DNA of 64,000 bases from Moheibacter sediminis (GCF_900176425.1 NZ_FWXS01000004.1:186001-250000), one strand, 5' to 3'. Positions 43,448 to 52,648 are shown, counted from the stretch's first letter. Numbers and translations are program-made. The notes: generated by a model from the letters alone, not told the origin.

Positions 43448-43642
43448 ATGAAACAACGTCACGCACAGAAACTCGCCATTCTTTCACTCGTATTGCTGCT
43501 CGCATTCAACATTCCTTTTTTGTTGATTTTCGATAGCAGCGATTCTGTGCTGGGATTTCCGCTGATTTATGTTTACATTTTTTCCATTTGGTTGATGTCG
43601 ATTCTCATTTCATTTTTAATTGTCAAAAGATATTATGAATAG
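43448..43642 (+). CDS. small membrane protein upstream of the transporter-kinase fusion
   Basis: 64 residues: MKQRHAQKLAILSLVLLLAFNIPFLLIF, then a short loop and a second helix (FPLIYVYIFSIWLMSILISFLIVKRYYE). The pattern, a short first helix, FPLxYxY, and a final helix ending in basic and aromatic residues, recalls the DUF3311-type companions encoded directly before solute:sodium symporters. The stop overlaps the start of the next gene by 8 nt (ATGAATAG), so translation is coupled. Confidence 0.75.
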   Translation: MKQRHAQKLAILSLVLLLAFNIPFLLIFDSSDSVLGFPLIYVYIFSIWLMSILISFLIVKRYYE

Positions 43643-46331
43643 CATCGTCATTTTATTGCTGATTTTATTTGCTTATCTCGGAATTCTCTTTCTGGTAGCA
43701 CATTGGAGCGAAAAAAGAGAAAACAGCAAATGGTCAAATAATCCTTACGTTTACACACTTTCACTCGCCGTTTATTGTTCAGCCTGGACTTATTACGGAA
43801 GCACAGGATTGGCGGCTAGTTCGGGTTTGAGTTATTTGACGACTTATATAGGACCTATCATCATCATTCCTTTTTGGATTATAATTCTGAAGAAAATTAT
43901 TCGGATTTCTCGGATTAATAAAATTTCAAGCATCGCCGATTTTATTTCTTTGCGATACGGAAACAGCCGTTTTTTAGGTGCTTTGGTGACAATAATTACC
44001 ATTTTTGGGATTTTACCCTACATCGCACTTCAGCTCAAAGCCATTTCGGAAACCTTTCATGTGGTGACGAACACGGCAACATCTTCCAACATTTTTACAG
44101 ATACAACAACCTATTTAGCCTTCGTTTTAGCATTGTTTGCGTCTTATTACGGAACGCGTTATGTCGATGCTTCCGAGAAAAGAAAAGGAATCGTAACCGC
44201 CGTTGCGCTGGAGTCGATTCTTAAACTTTTCTTTTTTGTTTTGGTAGGAATTTATGTTACATTTTTTGTATTTGATGGATTTGATGACATTTACAACCAG
44301 TCGCAGAAGTTTTCTAATTTTAAAGAATTAAACAGCATTGGCGGACTTCCAGAAGCCATCAATTGGTTCTTTCTATGTCTCGCATCTTTGTTCGCCATTT
44401 TTCTTTTACCGCGCCAATTTCAAATGGCGGTTATCGAAAACAATCGTGAAAACCATGTCAAAACTGCGATTTGGTTATTTCCACTTTATTTATTGATATT
44501 CAATGTGTTTGTCTTCCCGATTGCTTGGGGTGGAAATATTTTGTTTGAAGGACAAAATGTAAATTCCGATATGTATGCTTTGTTGATTCCACAATTGTTT
44601 AACAACCAAATCATCACAACTTTGGTATTTTTGGGTGGATTATCTGCAGCGATTTCGATGATTATCGTTTCTTGTATTGGACTTTCTACGATGTTAAGTA
44701 ATAATGTTTTGATACCTTATGGATTCATTGATACACTTCAGACAGGAGAATTAAAAGAAAATGAAAAACGAATTGTCAACATCCGGCGAATTGGAATTTT
44801 TTCCTTAATTATTCTTGCTTACTTGATTTACAGATTTTTAGTTTTGGAATATAATTTAGTATCGATCGGAATGATTGCATTTGTAATCATCGCGCAGCTT
44901 GCACCTGCATTTTTCGGTTCATTGCTTTGGAGAAGAGGTTCCAAAAAAGGAGCAATTACCGGAATCATTGTTGGATTTCTCATTTGTAGCTATACATTGT
45001 TGATTCCGAGTGCGATGGGTGCCTACAACGAAGATATTGATTTCATCGAAAATGGATTATTTGGGATTGAGTTGTTGAAACCTTTTCAATTATTGGGGGT
45101 TGATTATTTAGAACCGATTCCGCACGCTTTGTTTTGGAGTCTTTTTGGAAATTTATTTGCGTACATGGCGGTTTCAGTTAGTTTCAAAGGAAATTACCGC
45201 GAACGGAATTATGCTGAAATGTACGTCGATATCGAAAAATACAGCAAAAACCATGAGAACGCATTCGTGTGGAAAGGAACGGCTTACACGAGTGATATTG
45301 AGAAAATTTTGAAACGTTTTCTGGGTGAAAAAAGAACCAATCGCGCTTTGAATATTTTTCAGTTGAAATACAATGTGGACAAAAATCAGGAATTGGCAGA
45401 TTCAAGATTGATTAAATTTTCTGAAAATTTATTGACCGGACATTTAGGAACGGCTTCTGCTAAGATTCTGATCTCAAGTGTAGTAAAAGAAGAAAAAATT
45501 ACTTTGACTGAAGTTTTGGAAATTCTGGAAGAATCGAAAGAAAACATTATTATCAATAAAAAACTGACGGAAACTTCCAATCAATTACACAAAATTTCGG
45601 ATCAGTTAAAAAATGCCAACGAAGAATTACTCAAAAAAGACCAACAAAAAGACGAATTTTTAGATACGGTTACGCATGAATTAAGAACGCCGATTACGGC
45701 GATTCGTGCAGCGAGTGAAATTCTTTTTGATGACGAAGAAATCCCTGATGAAATGCGCAGGCAATTTCTGCAAAACATCATTTCTGAATCGGACAGATTG
45801 AACCGCTTGATTGACAAAATTTTGGATTTAGAGAAATTTGAAACAGGAAAACAAAAAATTCATTTGTCTCAAAATTACATTTCCAAAACGATTCAGAAAG
45901 CTTTAAATCCTTTGCTTCAATTGATTAAAAATAAAAATATTCAGGTTGAATTCAATCCGAAATCTGATTTAAGTTTAATTAATTATGATGAAGAAAGAAT
46001 TATTCAAGTGGTTAATAATCTAATTTCCAATTCGATAAAATTTACAGATGAAAACAACGGAATCATCAGAATTGAAACAAACCAAACCGATGAACAAATT
46101 CTGGTTTCCGTTTACAACAACGGCAAAAATATTTCTCCTGAAGATTTGAATGCGATTTTTGATAAATTTTTTCAATCTTACAATCAAACCATCCAAAAAC
46201 CAATCGGAACAGGACTTGGTTTGGCTATCAGCAAACAGATTATAGAAGCACATAAAGGAAAAATTTGGGCAGACAATGCACCCGAAAAAGGAGTGATTTT
46301 TTATTTTACGATACCGACAAATTTAGAATGA
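43635..46331 (+). CDS. SLC5-type symporter / histidine kinase fusion (CbrA-like)
   Basis: 898 residues from the ATG at 43635; a TTG five codons earlier is rejected. Residues about 1-480 are a sodium:solute symporter-like bundle (SLAVYCSAWTYYGSTGLAA, GLSAAISMIIVSCIGLSTMLSNNVL, GSLLWRRGSKKGAITGIIVGF). A linker at 500-640 leads to HisKA with His681 in DTVTHELRTPIT. The ATPase N box is near 795 and GTGLGLAIS near 860. It resembles CbrA of Pseudomonas, but I see no PAS domain. The symporter part is likely the sensor for a carboxylate; transport activity itself is uncertain. Co-transcribed with the receiver gene (1-nt gap). Confidence 0.92.
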   Translation: MNSIVILLLILFAYLGILFLVAHWSEKRENSKWSNNPYVYTLSLAVYCSAWTYYGSTGLAASSGLSYLTTYIGPIIIIPFWIIILKKIIRISRINKISSIADFISLRYGNSRFLGALVTIITIFGILPYIALQLKAISETFHVVTNTATSSNIFTDTTTYLAFVLALFASYYGTRYVDASEKRKGIVTAVALESILKLFFFVLVGIYVTFFVFDGFDDIYNQSQKFSNFKELNSIGGLPEAINWFFLCLASLFAIFLLPRQFQMAVIENNRENHVKTAIWLFPLYLLIFNVFVFPIAWGGNILFEGQNVNSDMYALLIPQLFNNQIITTLVFLGGLSAAISMIIVSCIGLSTMLSNNVLIPYGFIDTLQTGELKENEKRIVNIRRIGIFSLIILAYLIYRFLVLEYNLVSIGMIAFVIIAQLAPAFFGSLLWRRGSKKGAITGIIVGFLICSYTLLIPSAMGAYNEDIDFIENGLFGIELLKPFQLLGVDYLEPIPHALFWSLFGNLFAYMAVSVSFKGNYRERNYAEMYVDIEKYSKNHENAFVWKGTAYTSDIEKILKRFLGEKRTNRALNIFQLKYNVDKNQELADSRLIKFSENLLTGHLGTASAKILISSVVKEEKITLTEVLEILEESKENIIINKKLTETSNQLHKISDQLKNANEELLKKDQQKDEFLDTVTHELRTPITAIRAASEILFDDEEIPDEMRRQFLQNIISESDRLNRLIDKILDLEKFETGKQKIHLSQNYISKTIQKALNPLLQLIKNKNIQVEFNPKSDLSLINYDEERIIQVVNNLISNSIKFTDENNGIIRIETNQTDEQILVSVYNNGKNISPEDLNAIFDKFFQSYNQTIQKPIGTGLGLAISKQIIEAHKGKIWADNAPEKGVIFYFTIPTNLE

Positions 46332-46332
46332 T

Positions 46333-46695
46333 ATGAAGAAGATTTTAATCGTCGATGACGAACCAAACATAGTAATGGCACTGGAATATACGTTCAAAAA
46401 AAATGAATTTGAAGTCTTCATCGCGCGCGACGGAAAGGAAGCTTTAAACATTTTGAAAAAGGAAATTCCCGATGCGATTATTTTAGACATCATGATGCCT
46501 GAAGTCGATGGTTTTGCGACTTTAGATCAAATCAAAGCAGATGAACGTTTGCAAAATTGTAAAGTTGTTTTTCTTTCTGCCAAAAATAAAGAATCGGATA
46601 TCGAAAAGGGTTTGGAAAAAGGAGCGCATGCTTATATCACCAAACCATTTTCAGTCAAAAAAATAGTTGAAAAAATCAATGAATTAATTTCCTGA
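46333..46695 (+). CDS. stand-alone receiver domain response regulator
   Basis: 120 residues, a receiver only: acidic pair DDE at 8-10, phospho-acceptor Asp52 in IILDIMMPE, Ser in VVFLSAKN and Lys in YITKPFSVKK. No DNA-binding or enzymatic output domain. It begins one base after the transporter-kinase gene, so it is the cognate acceptor. A separate output protein must pass the signal on; the InsA-like protein at 39740 or an unlinked sigma54 or HTH regulator could do so. The gap to the next gene is 15 nt. Confidence 0.93.
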   Translation: MKKILIVDDEPNIVMALEYTFKKNEFEVFIARDGKEALNILKKEIPDAIILDIMMPEVDGFATLDQIKADERLQNCKVVFLSAKNKESDIEKGLEKGAHAYITKPFSVKKIVEKINELIS

Positions 46696-46710
46696 AAATG
46701 TATTTGAAAA

Positions 46711-48600
46711 ATGAATTACAAAGAATTTTATAAAAAAAGCATTGAAAATCCTGAGCAGTTTTGGGCGGAACAAGCCAACGAAATTGATTGGTACAAAAAG
46801 CCGGAAATTATTTTATCAAAAGATGAATTTGATTATCCGCTTTGGTTCAAAGATGGCGAATTAAATGCTTGTTATTTAGCTTTAGACAAACATGTGGAGG
46901 AAGGCTTTGGAGAGCAAATCGCATTGATTTATGATTCGCCCGTGACGCAAACCATCCGTAAAATTTCTTTCAATGAAGCCAAAACCGAAACAGCAAAACT
47001 TGCGGGTGGCCTTCAATCTTTGGGCGTTGAAAAGGGCGACAATGTGATTATTTATATGCCGATGATTCCACAAGCTTTTTTTGCGATGCTTGCTTGCGCA
47101 CGGATTGGAGCGACACATTCGGTTGTGTATGGTGGATTTGCTCCTAATGAATTAGCCATCAGGATGGACGATTGCAAACCGAAGGTTATTATCACGGCTT
47201 CTTCCGGAATTGAAGTGGATAAATTGATTGCCTATAAACCATTGGTCGATGAGGCGATTGAATTGGCAAATCATAAACCTCAAAATGTAGTGGTTTTCAA
47301 TCGGAAATTAGGTGCGAAAATTCCATTCAAAAAATATGATATTGATTACGATGCTTTGGTTTATGGATCTGAAGAAATTGATTGCGTTCCGGTAAAATCT
47401 ACGCATCCGTTATATGTGCTTTATACTTCCGGCACCACTGGAAAACCCAAAGGAATCGTTCGCGATACTGGAGGTTATGCGGTTGCACTTAAATTTTCAA
47501 TGAAATACGTTTACGATGTAAAGCCTGACGAAGTTTACTGGGCAGCATCAGATATTGGATGGGCGGTTGGGCACAGTTACAGCGTTTATGGTCCATTGAT
47601 CAATCGAAATACAAGCATAATTTTCGAAGGAAAACCAATTAAAACTCCTGATGCAAGTACATTCTGGAGAATCATTTCCGAACACAAAGTGCAGACAATG
47701 TTTACGGCTCCGACGGCGATTCGCGCGATAAAAAAAGAAGATCCGAATGGAGAATTTATCAAAAAATATGAGTTGAGCTGTTTGAGAACGCAATTTTTGG
47801 CAGGAGAACGATGTGATATTGCGACTTTGGATTGGTACAAAAGCCACATTGATGTTCCTGTGATTGACCATTGGTGGCAGACAGAATCGGGTTGGCCGAT
47901 GATTTCAATAATGATTGGCGTGGAAAAATTGCCTTACAAACCTGGTTCGTCCGGGAAAGCAGTTTCCGGTTATGATATTAGAATTTTGGACGAAAATGGT
48001 GAAGAATTAAACCCAAATGAAGAAGGTTATGTGGCGATTAAACTGCCTTTGCCGCCTGGTGCTTTGCTTACCGTTTTAAATAATCCGGAGCGTTTCAAAG
48101 CCGGATATTTAGAGAGATTTCCAGGCTGTTATTTCTCAGGAGACGGTGGCTATAAGGATGAGGAGGGCTATATTTTTATCACAGGAAGAGTAGATGATGT
48201 CATCAATGTTGCCGGCCATCGTCTTTCGACAGCAGATATGGAAGAGGTTGTGGCGGCGCATCAATCTGTTGCAGAATGTACTATTGTGGGAATCAATGAT
48301 GAATTAAAAGGTCAAATTCCATTTGCTATGGTGGTTTTGAAATCGGGCGAAGAAATGGAACATTTCCAGTTGGAATATGAAGTGATTCAATTGGTTCGTG
48401 AAAAAATGGGAGCAGTTATTTCGCTTAAAAATGTGATGGTTGTTCAGCGTTTGCCTAAAACCCGTTCGGGAAAGATTTTGAGAAAATTATTGAGAAGCAT
48501 CATTGACAAAGAACAATTTCAGATTCCGTCTACCATTGATGATGTATTGATTATTGATGAAATTAAATCAGCTCATGCCGAATACAGACATTTAAAATAA
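46711..48600 (+). CDS. prpE: propionyl-CoA synthetase-like acyl-CoA synthetase (PrpE/ACSS3-like)
   Basis: 629 residues. AMP-forming synthetase with YTSGTTGKPKGI, VIDHWWQTESGWP, YFSGDGGYKDEEGYIFITGR and adenylation Lys588 in PKTRSGKILRK. The segments KTPDASTFWRIISEH and FTAPTAIRAIKKEDPNGE with GERCDIATLDW are closer to PrpE/ACSS3 than to acetyl-CoA synthetase, so propionate is the likely main substrate. It activates short acids to acyl-CoA via acyl-AMP. It lies 15 nt after the receiver gene, in the same operon, and is followed by acs. Confidence 0.85.
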   Translation: MNYKEFYKKSIENPEQFWAEQANEIDWYKKPEIILSKDEFDYPLWFKDGELNACYLALDKHVEEGFGEQIALIYDSPVTQTIRKISFNEAKTETAKLAGGLQSLGVEKGDNVIIYMPMIPQAFFAMLACARIGATHSVVYGGFAPNELAIRMDDCKPKVIITASSGIEVDKLIAYKPLVDEAIELANHKPQNVVVFNRKLGAKIPFKKYDIDYDALVYGSEEIDCVPVKSTHPLYVLYTSGTTGKPKGIVRDTGGYAVALKFSMKYVYDVKPDEVYWAASDIGWAVGHSYSVYGPLINRNTSIIFEGKPIKTPDASTFWRIISEHKVQTMFTAPTAIRAIKKEDPNGEFIKKYELSCLRTQFLAGERCDIATLDWYKSHIDVPVIDHWWQTESGWPMISIMIGVEKLPYKPGSSGKAVSGYDIRILDENGEELNPNEEGYVAIKLPLPPGALLTVLNNPERFKAGYLERFPGCYFSGDGGYKDEEGYIFITGRVDDVINVAGHRLSTADMEEVVAAHQSVAECTIVGINDELKGQIPFAMVVLKSGEEMEHFQLEYEVIQLVREKMGAVISLKNVMVVQRLPKTRSGKILRKLLRSIIDKEQFQIPSTIDDVLIIDEIKSAHAEYRHLK

Positions 48601-48653
48601 TTAATCAAAATATTATTTCAAATTCATTCCAAACATATTTAAAACTAAACTTG

Positions 48654-48666
48654 AAAAATATATCAA
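48654..48666 (+). promoter_or_regulatory. 13-mer shared with the porin upstream region
   Basis: AAAAATATATCAA occurs here (75 nt before acs) and at 40176-40188 (138 nt before the porin gene), upstream of two genes of the same functional block. Possible operator; AT-rich content makes chance a real alternative. Confidence 0.3.
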
Positions 48667-48688
48667 TTTAGCAAATATACTTTTTTTA

Positions 48689-48705
48689 AAAGATTGAAAA
48701 TCTTT
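48689..48705. promoter_or_regulatory. inverted repeat AAAGATT-N3-AATCTTT upstream of acs
   Basis: A 7-bp perfect dyad with 3-nt spacer, 23 nt before the acs ATG. It could be a regulator site or a small leader hairpin, and no clear TAnnTTTG box lies between it and acs. Confidence 0.4.
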
Positions 48706-48728
48706 ACTTTTAATTAAAATTAAATACA

Positions 48729-50639
48729 ATGAATTATTACAAAATATCCAACTTAGAATCCTATTTCAAAGCATATAAAAAATCGGTAAAGGAACCTGAG
48801 AATTTTTGGGGAGAGATTGCAGATGAAAATTTTACGTGGTACCAAAAATGGGACAAAGTTTTGGATTACGACATGATCAATGCCGACATCAAGTGGTTTG
48901 TAAATGGAAAAGTAAACATAGTCAAAAACTGCATAGACAGACATTTAAACAAAAGAGGAAATAAAACAGCTATCATTTTTGAACCCAATAACCCTGACGA
49001 AGCGGCTCAGCATATTACTTATCTGGAACTGCATGAGCGCGTTTGCAGAATGGCAAATGTCCTCAAAGATAAAGGTATCAAAAAAGGAGACAGGGTTTGT
49101 ATTTATTTACCGATGATTCCTGAATTGGCGGTTTCATTATTGGCTTGTGCGCGAATTGGAGCGATTCATTCGGTCGTGTTCGCAGGATTTTCTGCATCAG
49201 CAGTTGCTTCGCGAATTACCGATTCTGAATGTAAAATGGTGATCACTTCCGATGGCGCTTACAGAGGAAATAAATCTATCGATCTCAAAGGAATAGTGGA
49301 TGAAGCTTTGGAAAAATGCCCTTCGGTAGAATCGGTTTTGGTAGTGAAAAGAACCAACACCGATGTTAGAATGAAAGAGGGAAGAGATCAATGGATCCAG
49401 CCTTTACTTGATGCTGCTGCAAAAGATAACGTAGCAGAAATCATGGATGCGGAAGATCCTTTGTTCATTTTATATACTTCAGGATCAACCGGAAAACCAA
49501 AAGGAATGGTACATACAACTGCTGGTTATATGGTTTACACGGCATTTACTTTTAAAAATATTTTCAATTACAAAGAGCACGATATTTATTGGTGTACCGC
49601 TGATATTGGTTGGATTACAGGACATTCCTACATCGTTTACGGGCCTTTGTTGAACGGTGCAACGACGGTAATTTTTGAAGGCGTTCCTTCTTATCCGGAT
49701 TTCAGCCGTTTTTGGGATGTGATTGATAAACATAAAATCAATCAGTTTTATACCGCACCAACGGCAATCCGCGCATTGGCAAAAGAAAATTTAAGCTATG
49801 TAGAAAACCATGATTTGTCTTCCATAAAAGTTTTGGGTTCAGTGGGTGAACCTATTAACGAAGAAGCTTGGCATTGGTACAATAACCATGTTGGCAGGAA
49901 AACTTCGCCGATTACCGATACTTGGTGGCAGACCGAAACGGGTGGAATTATGATTGCGCCGCTGCCGTTTATTACCCCGACAAAACCGACTTATGCAACG
50001 CTTCCTTTGCCGGGAATTCAACCAGTTTTGATGGATGACCGCCGAAATGAAATCGAAGACAATCAAGTCGTAGGAAGTCTCTGTATCAAATACCCTTGGC
50101 CGGGAATTGCGCGAACCATTTGGGGTGACCATCAGCGGTTTATAGATACTTATTTTTCTGCTTTTCCGGGGAAATATTTCACTGGAGACGGTGCCTTGCG
50201 AGACGAAGTGGGCTATTACAGAATCACGGGTAGGGTAGATGATGTGGTAATTGTTTCTGGGCACAATCTGGGAACGGCTCCGATCGAAGACGCCATTAAC
50301 GAACACCCAGCGGTTGCGGAATCGGCAATTGTAGGCTTTCCGCACGATGTCAAAGGAAATGCTTTGTATGGTTTCATTACGTTGAAAGAAGTGGGGGAAT
50401 ACCGTGATCGTGCGAATCTTACAAAGGAAATCAACGAACATATTTCAAGCCATATCGGACCGATTGCAAAGCTTGATAAAATCCAATTCGTGAGCGGATT
50501 GCCTAAAACACGTTCAGGAAAAATCATGCGCCGAATTTTGAGGAAAATTGCCGAAGGCGATTTCTCAAACTTCGGAGATACTTCTACACTTTTAAATCCT
50601 GAAATTGTAGATGAAATTAAAAATGAAAGAATAGATTAA
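48729..50639 (+). CDS. acs: acetyl-CoA synthetase
   Basis: 636 residues, the usual Acs length. YTSGSTGKPKGMVHT P-loop, TDTWWQTETGGIM with the Trp that limits the acyl pocket to acetate, YFTGDGALRDEVGYYRITGR and Lys598 in PKTRSGKIMRR (the acetylation and adenylation site). It forms acetyl-CoA from acetate, ATP and CoA. It sits 128 nt after prpE and may have its own promoter in that AT-rich gap. With the porin, MFS and sensor kinase it forms a carboxylate utilisation block. Terminator at 50667. Confidence 0.96.
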   Translation: MNYYKISNLESYFKAYKKSVKEPENFWGEIADENFTWYQKWDKVLDYDMINADIKWFVNGKVNIVKNCIDRHLNKRGNKTAIIFEPNNPDEAAQHITYLELHERVCRMANVLKDKGIKKGDRVCIYLPMIPELAVSLLACARIGAIHSVVFAGFSASAVASRITDSECKMVITSDGAYRGNKSIDLKGIVDEALEKCPSVESVLVVKRTNTDVRMKEGRDQWIQPLLDAAAKDNVAEIMDAEDPLFILYTSGSTGKPKGMVHTTAGYMVYTAFTFKNIFNYKEHDIYWCTADIGWITGHSYIVYGPLLNGATTVIFEGVPSYPDFSRFWDVIDKHKINQFYTAPTAIRALAKENLSYVENHDLSSIKVLGSVGEPINEEAWHWYNNHVGRKTSPITDTWWQTETGGIMIAPLPFITPTKPTYATLPLPGIQPVLMDDRRNEIEDNQVVGSLCIKYPWPGIARTIWGDHQRFIDTYFSAFPGKYFTGDGALRDEVGYYRITGRVDDVVIVSGHNLGTAPIEDAINEHPAVAESAIVGFPHDVKGNALYGFITLKEVGEYRDRANLTKEINEHISSHIGPIAKLDKIQFVSGLPKTRSGKIMRRILRKIAEGDFSNFGDTSTLLNPEIVDEIKNERID

Positions 50640-50666
50640 TTAATAATTTTTTTTGATTTAATTATT

Positions 50667-50693
50667 AAAACCCGGTAGAAATACAGGGTTTTT
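50667..50693 (+). terminator. terminator after acs
   Basis: AAAACCC-G-GTA pairs with TAC-A-GGGTTTT around GAAA, with one internal mismatch, and a run of five T. Closes the acs transcript. Confidence 0.8.
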
Positions 50694-50767
50694 GTTTTGC
50701 ATTTTCTAAATCTTTTAGAAGTATGCTGATTGGTAATTCCTTAAGTAATAAATAAAATTGGTAATCG

Positions 50768-51637
50768 CTAAGCTGCTTTAGACTTCTTTTTAAGCACCAT
50801 ATTTACAACAATGGCAAGCACCATGATGGATGTAGCTACATAGAATAGTGGGGTCATTTCCTCCGATTCTCCAAAAATCAACCATGCCAAGATGATTCCA
50901 TATACAGGTTCCAAGTTTACATTTAAGAGTAAAGTAAAAGGACTTATGAATTTCATCAAACTTACTGATTCTATCATCGGATAGGCCGTAAATAAACTAC
51001 CCAAAAGCAAAAGCAATCCTAAATCTTTCCATGAAACATTTATAATTGACTCCATACCGCCTACAAATGGGAGAAACATACAAACGACCATGAGCCCGCC
51101 GATCATTTCATAAAACATAATTTTCTGTGATGGGAATTTTGTATGGATTTTTCCATTTAAAACAGAAAAAAGTGCTGACAGGAAACTACAAATTATCCCT
51201 AAAACAATTCCAAGCCAGTATTCAGGTTTTGCATTGTAAATCAATAAAATACAACAGGAGACGACGATGGCTAAAATAATTTCAGATACGTTGATTTTTC
51301 GTTTGAAAAAGATGGGTTCCAGAAAGGCAGAAAACAAAGCACCGGTAGAAAGTGTGCTCAATGCCACCGCCACATTTGAAACTTTTATGGCTCCGAAAAA
51401 AGCCATCCAATGGAGTCCGATGACGACTCCGATGCCCAAGAGCATAAGCAAATCATTTAGGTTGATTTTTAAACTTATTTTTCTGATTTTAAGGATGATG
51501 AACAAAACAATAGATGCCACCAATACACGAAACCAAACTAATGGAATCGCATCGATGGTAATAAGTTTTCCTAAAACACCTGTGAATCCCCAAAGGAGAA
51601 CGATGAACTGAAGACGGATTTGCGGTGAGAAAATCAA
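50768..51637 (-). CDS. EamA/DMT family transporter
   Basis: 289 residues, ten hydrophobic segments in two EamA repeats (FIVLLWGFTGVLGKLITI at the start; SAYP-like FTAYPMIESVSLMKFISPFTLLLNVNLEPVYGIILAW in the second). The start codon is TTG at 51635-51637; there is no in-frame ATG further upstream before a box TAATTTTG that lies 17 nt away, which supports TTG. Drug/metabolite exporters of this family move amino acids or other small molecules; the substrate is not predictable. It is divergent from terC. Confidence 0.86.
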   Translation of the reverse strand: MIFSPQIRLQFIVLLWGFTGVLGKLITIDAIPLVWFRVLVASIVLFIILKIRKISLKINLNDLLMLLGIGVVIGLHWMAFFGAIKVSNVAVALSTLSTGALFSAFLEPIFFKRKINVSEIILAIVVSCCILLIYNAKPEYWLGIVLGIICSFLSALFSVLNGKIHTKFPSQKIMFYEMIGGLMVVCMFLPFVGGMESIINVSWKDLGLLLLLGSLFTAYPMIESVSLMKFISPFTLLLNVNLEPVYGIILAWLIFGESEEMTPLFYVATSIMVLAIVVNMVLKKKSKAA

Positions 51638-51654
51638 GGCTGAAAATTTAAGTT

Positions 51655-51662
51655 CAAAATTA
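51655..51662 (-). promoter_or_regulatory. minus-7 box (TAATTTTG) for EamA gene
   Basis: Minus-strand TAATTTTG 17 nt before the TTG start. Confidence 0.4.
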
Positions 51663-51688
51663 CTCCGATATTCTTGAATTAAATCTTA

Positions 51689-51718
51689 TTTGACCAAGAT
51701 TCTTTTTTTGTAATTTCG
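51689..51718 (+). promoter_or_regulatory. minus-33/minus-7 promoter candidate for terC
   Basis: TTTG at 51689-51692, 18-nt spacer, then TAATTTCG at 51711-51718 (one base from TAnnTTTG). This is the only promoter in the window where I see both boxes near consensus spacing. The terC ATG follows 17 nt later. Confidence 0.5.
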
Positions 51719-51735
51719 GTCAAAATTTAAAACAA

Positions 51736-52575
51736 ATGGATTTCAGTATTTTTATGGAACCTGCCGCGTGGATGGCATTGCTCACGCTGACCTTTTTGGA
51801 AATCGTATTGGGAATTGACAACATTGTCTTTATCTCGATTCTTTCGGGAAAGCTTCCTCCAAAAGACCAACCCAAAGCACGGAATGTAGGTTTGATCCTC
51901 GCTATGTTTATGCGCATCGGATTGCTTTTTGCGGTAACCTGGCTGATGACTTTGACCAAACCCATAGATTGGCTTACGTTTGACCTTCCTTTTTTGAAAG
52001 GGGCATTGACGGGACAAAGCATCATCATACTTTTAGGAGGATTATTTCTTTTGTACAAAAGCGTAACTGAAATTCACCATAAACTCGACCACAATGAACA
52101 AAATACCACTGTAAGAGCCGTAAAAGCAAATCTTACAGCAGTGATTGTGCAGATATTGTTAATCGATATCGTATTCTCGCTTGATAGTGTTTTGACGGCA
52201 GTGGGGATGGTGACTCCGACAGATTTCGGAACGCATGAAGCGGCAATGGCAATCATGGTAACAGCGGTAGTGATAGCTGTTTTGGTGATGCTTTTATTTG
52301 CGGGACCTGTGAGCAGATTTGTAAATTCGCATCCGACGATTCAGATGCTGGCACTTTCGTTTTTGATTTTAATTGGGGTCATGTTATTGGCAGAAGGTGC
52401 ACATTTGTCAAATCTGGAAATGTTCGGATCAGAAGTAGGAGCAATACCGAAGGGCTATATTTATTTTGCGATATTCTTTTCATTGACGGTAGAATTTCTC
52501 AATATGAAACTCAAAAAAACATCAAAACCTGTCAAACTCCACAATCCTACGATGGATGAAACAGAAGAAAAATAA
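51736..52575 (+). CDS. TerC family integral membrane protein
   Basis: 279 residues, about seven helices. LTLTFLEIVLGIDNIVFISIL carries the two acidic, intramembrane positions (E and D in LEIVLGIDN) conserved in TerC/Alx proteins, and a symmetric IDIVFSLDSVLTAVG follows in the second half. These proteins are implicated in Mn2+ or other metal export or metallation of exoproteins. No manganese riboswitch is recognisable upstream in the 98-nt gap. The gene is single, ended by a strong terminator. Confidence 0.9.
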   Translation: MDFSIFMEPAAWMALLTLTFLEIVLGIDNIVFISILSGKLPPKDQPKARNVGLILAMFMRIGLLFAVTWLMTLTKPIDWLTFDLPFLKGALTGQSIIILLGGLFLLYKSVTEIHHKLDHNEQNTTVRAVKANLTAVIVQILLIDIVFSLDSVLTAVGMVTPTDFGTHEAAMAIMVTAVVIAVLVMLLFAGPVSRFVNSHPTIQMLALSFLILIGVMLLAEGAHLSNLEMFGSEVGAIPKGYIYFAIFFSLTVEFLNMKLKKTSKPVKLHNPTMDETEEK

Positions 52576-52591
52576 ATTTTAATACAAAATC

Positions 52592-52626
52592 AAAAGCCGG
52601 GCGAAATCAATTACCCGGCTTTTTTT
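52592..52626 (+). terminator. terminator after terC (possibly bidirectional)
   Basis: AAAAGCCGGG pairs perfectly with CCCGGCTTTT around a 12-nt loop, followed by T3 more. It also gives four T on the minus strand and may serve the convergent GH5 gene. Confidence 0.88.
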
Positions 52627-52648
52627 GGTAGGTATAGTTAAACGAGCA

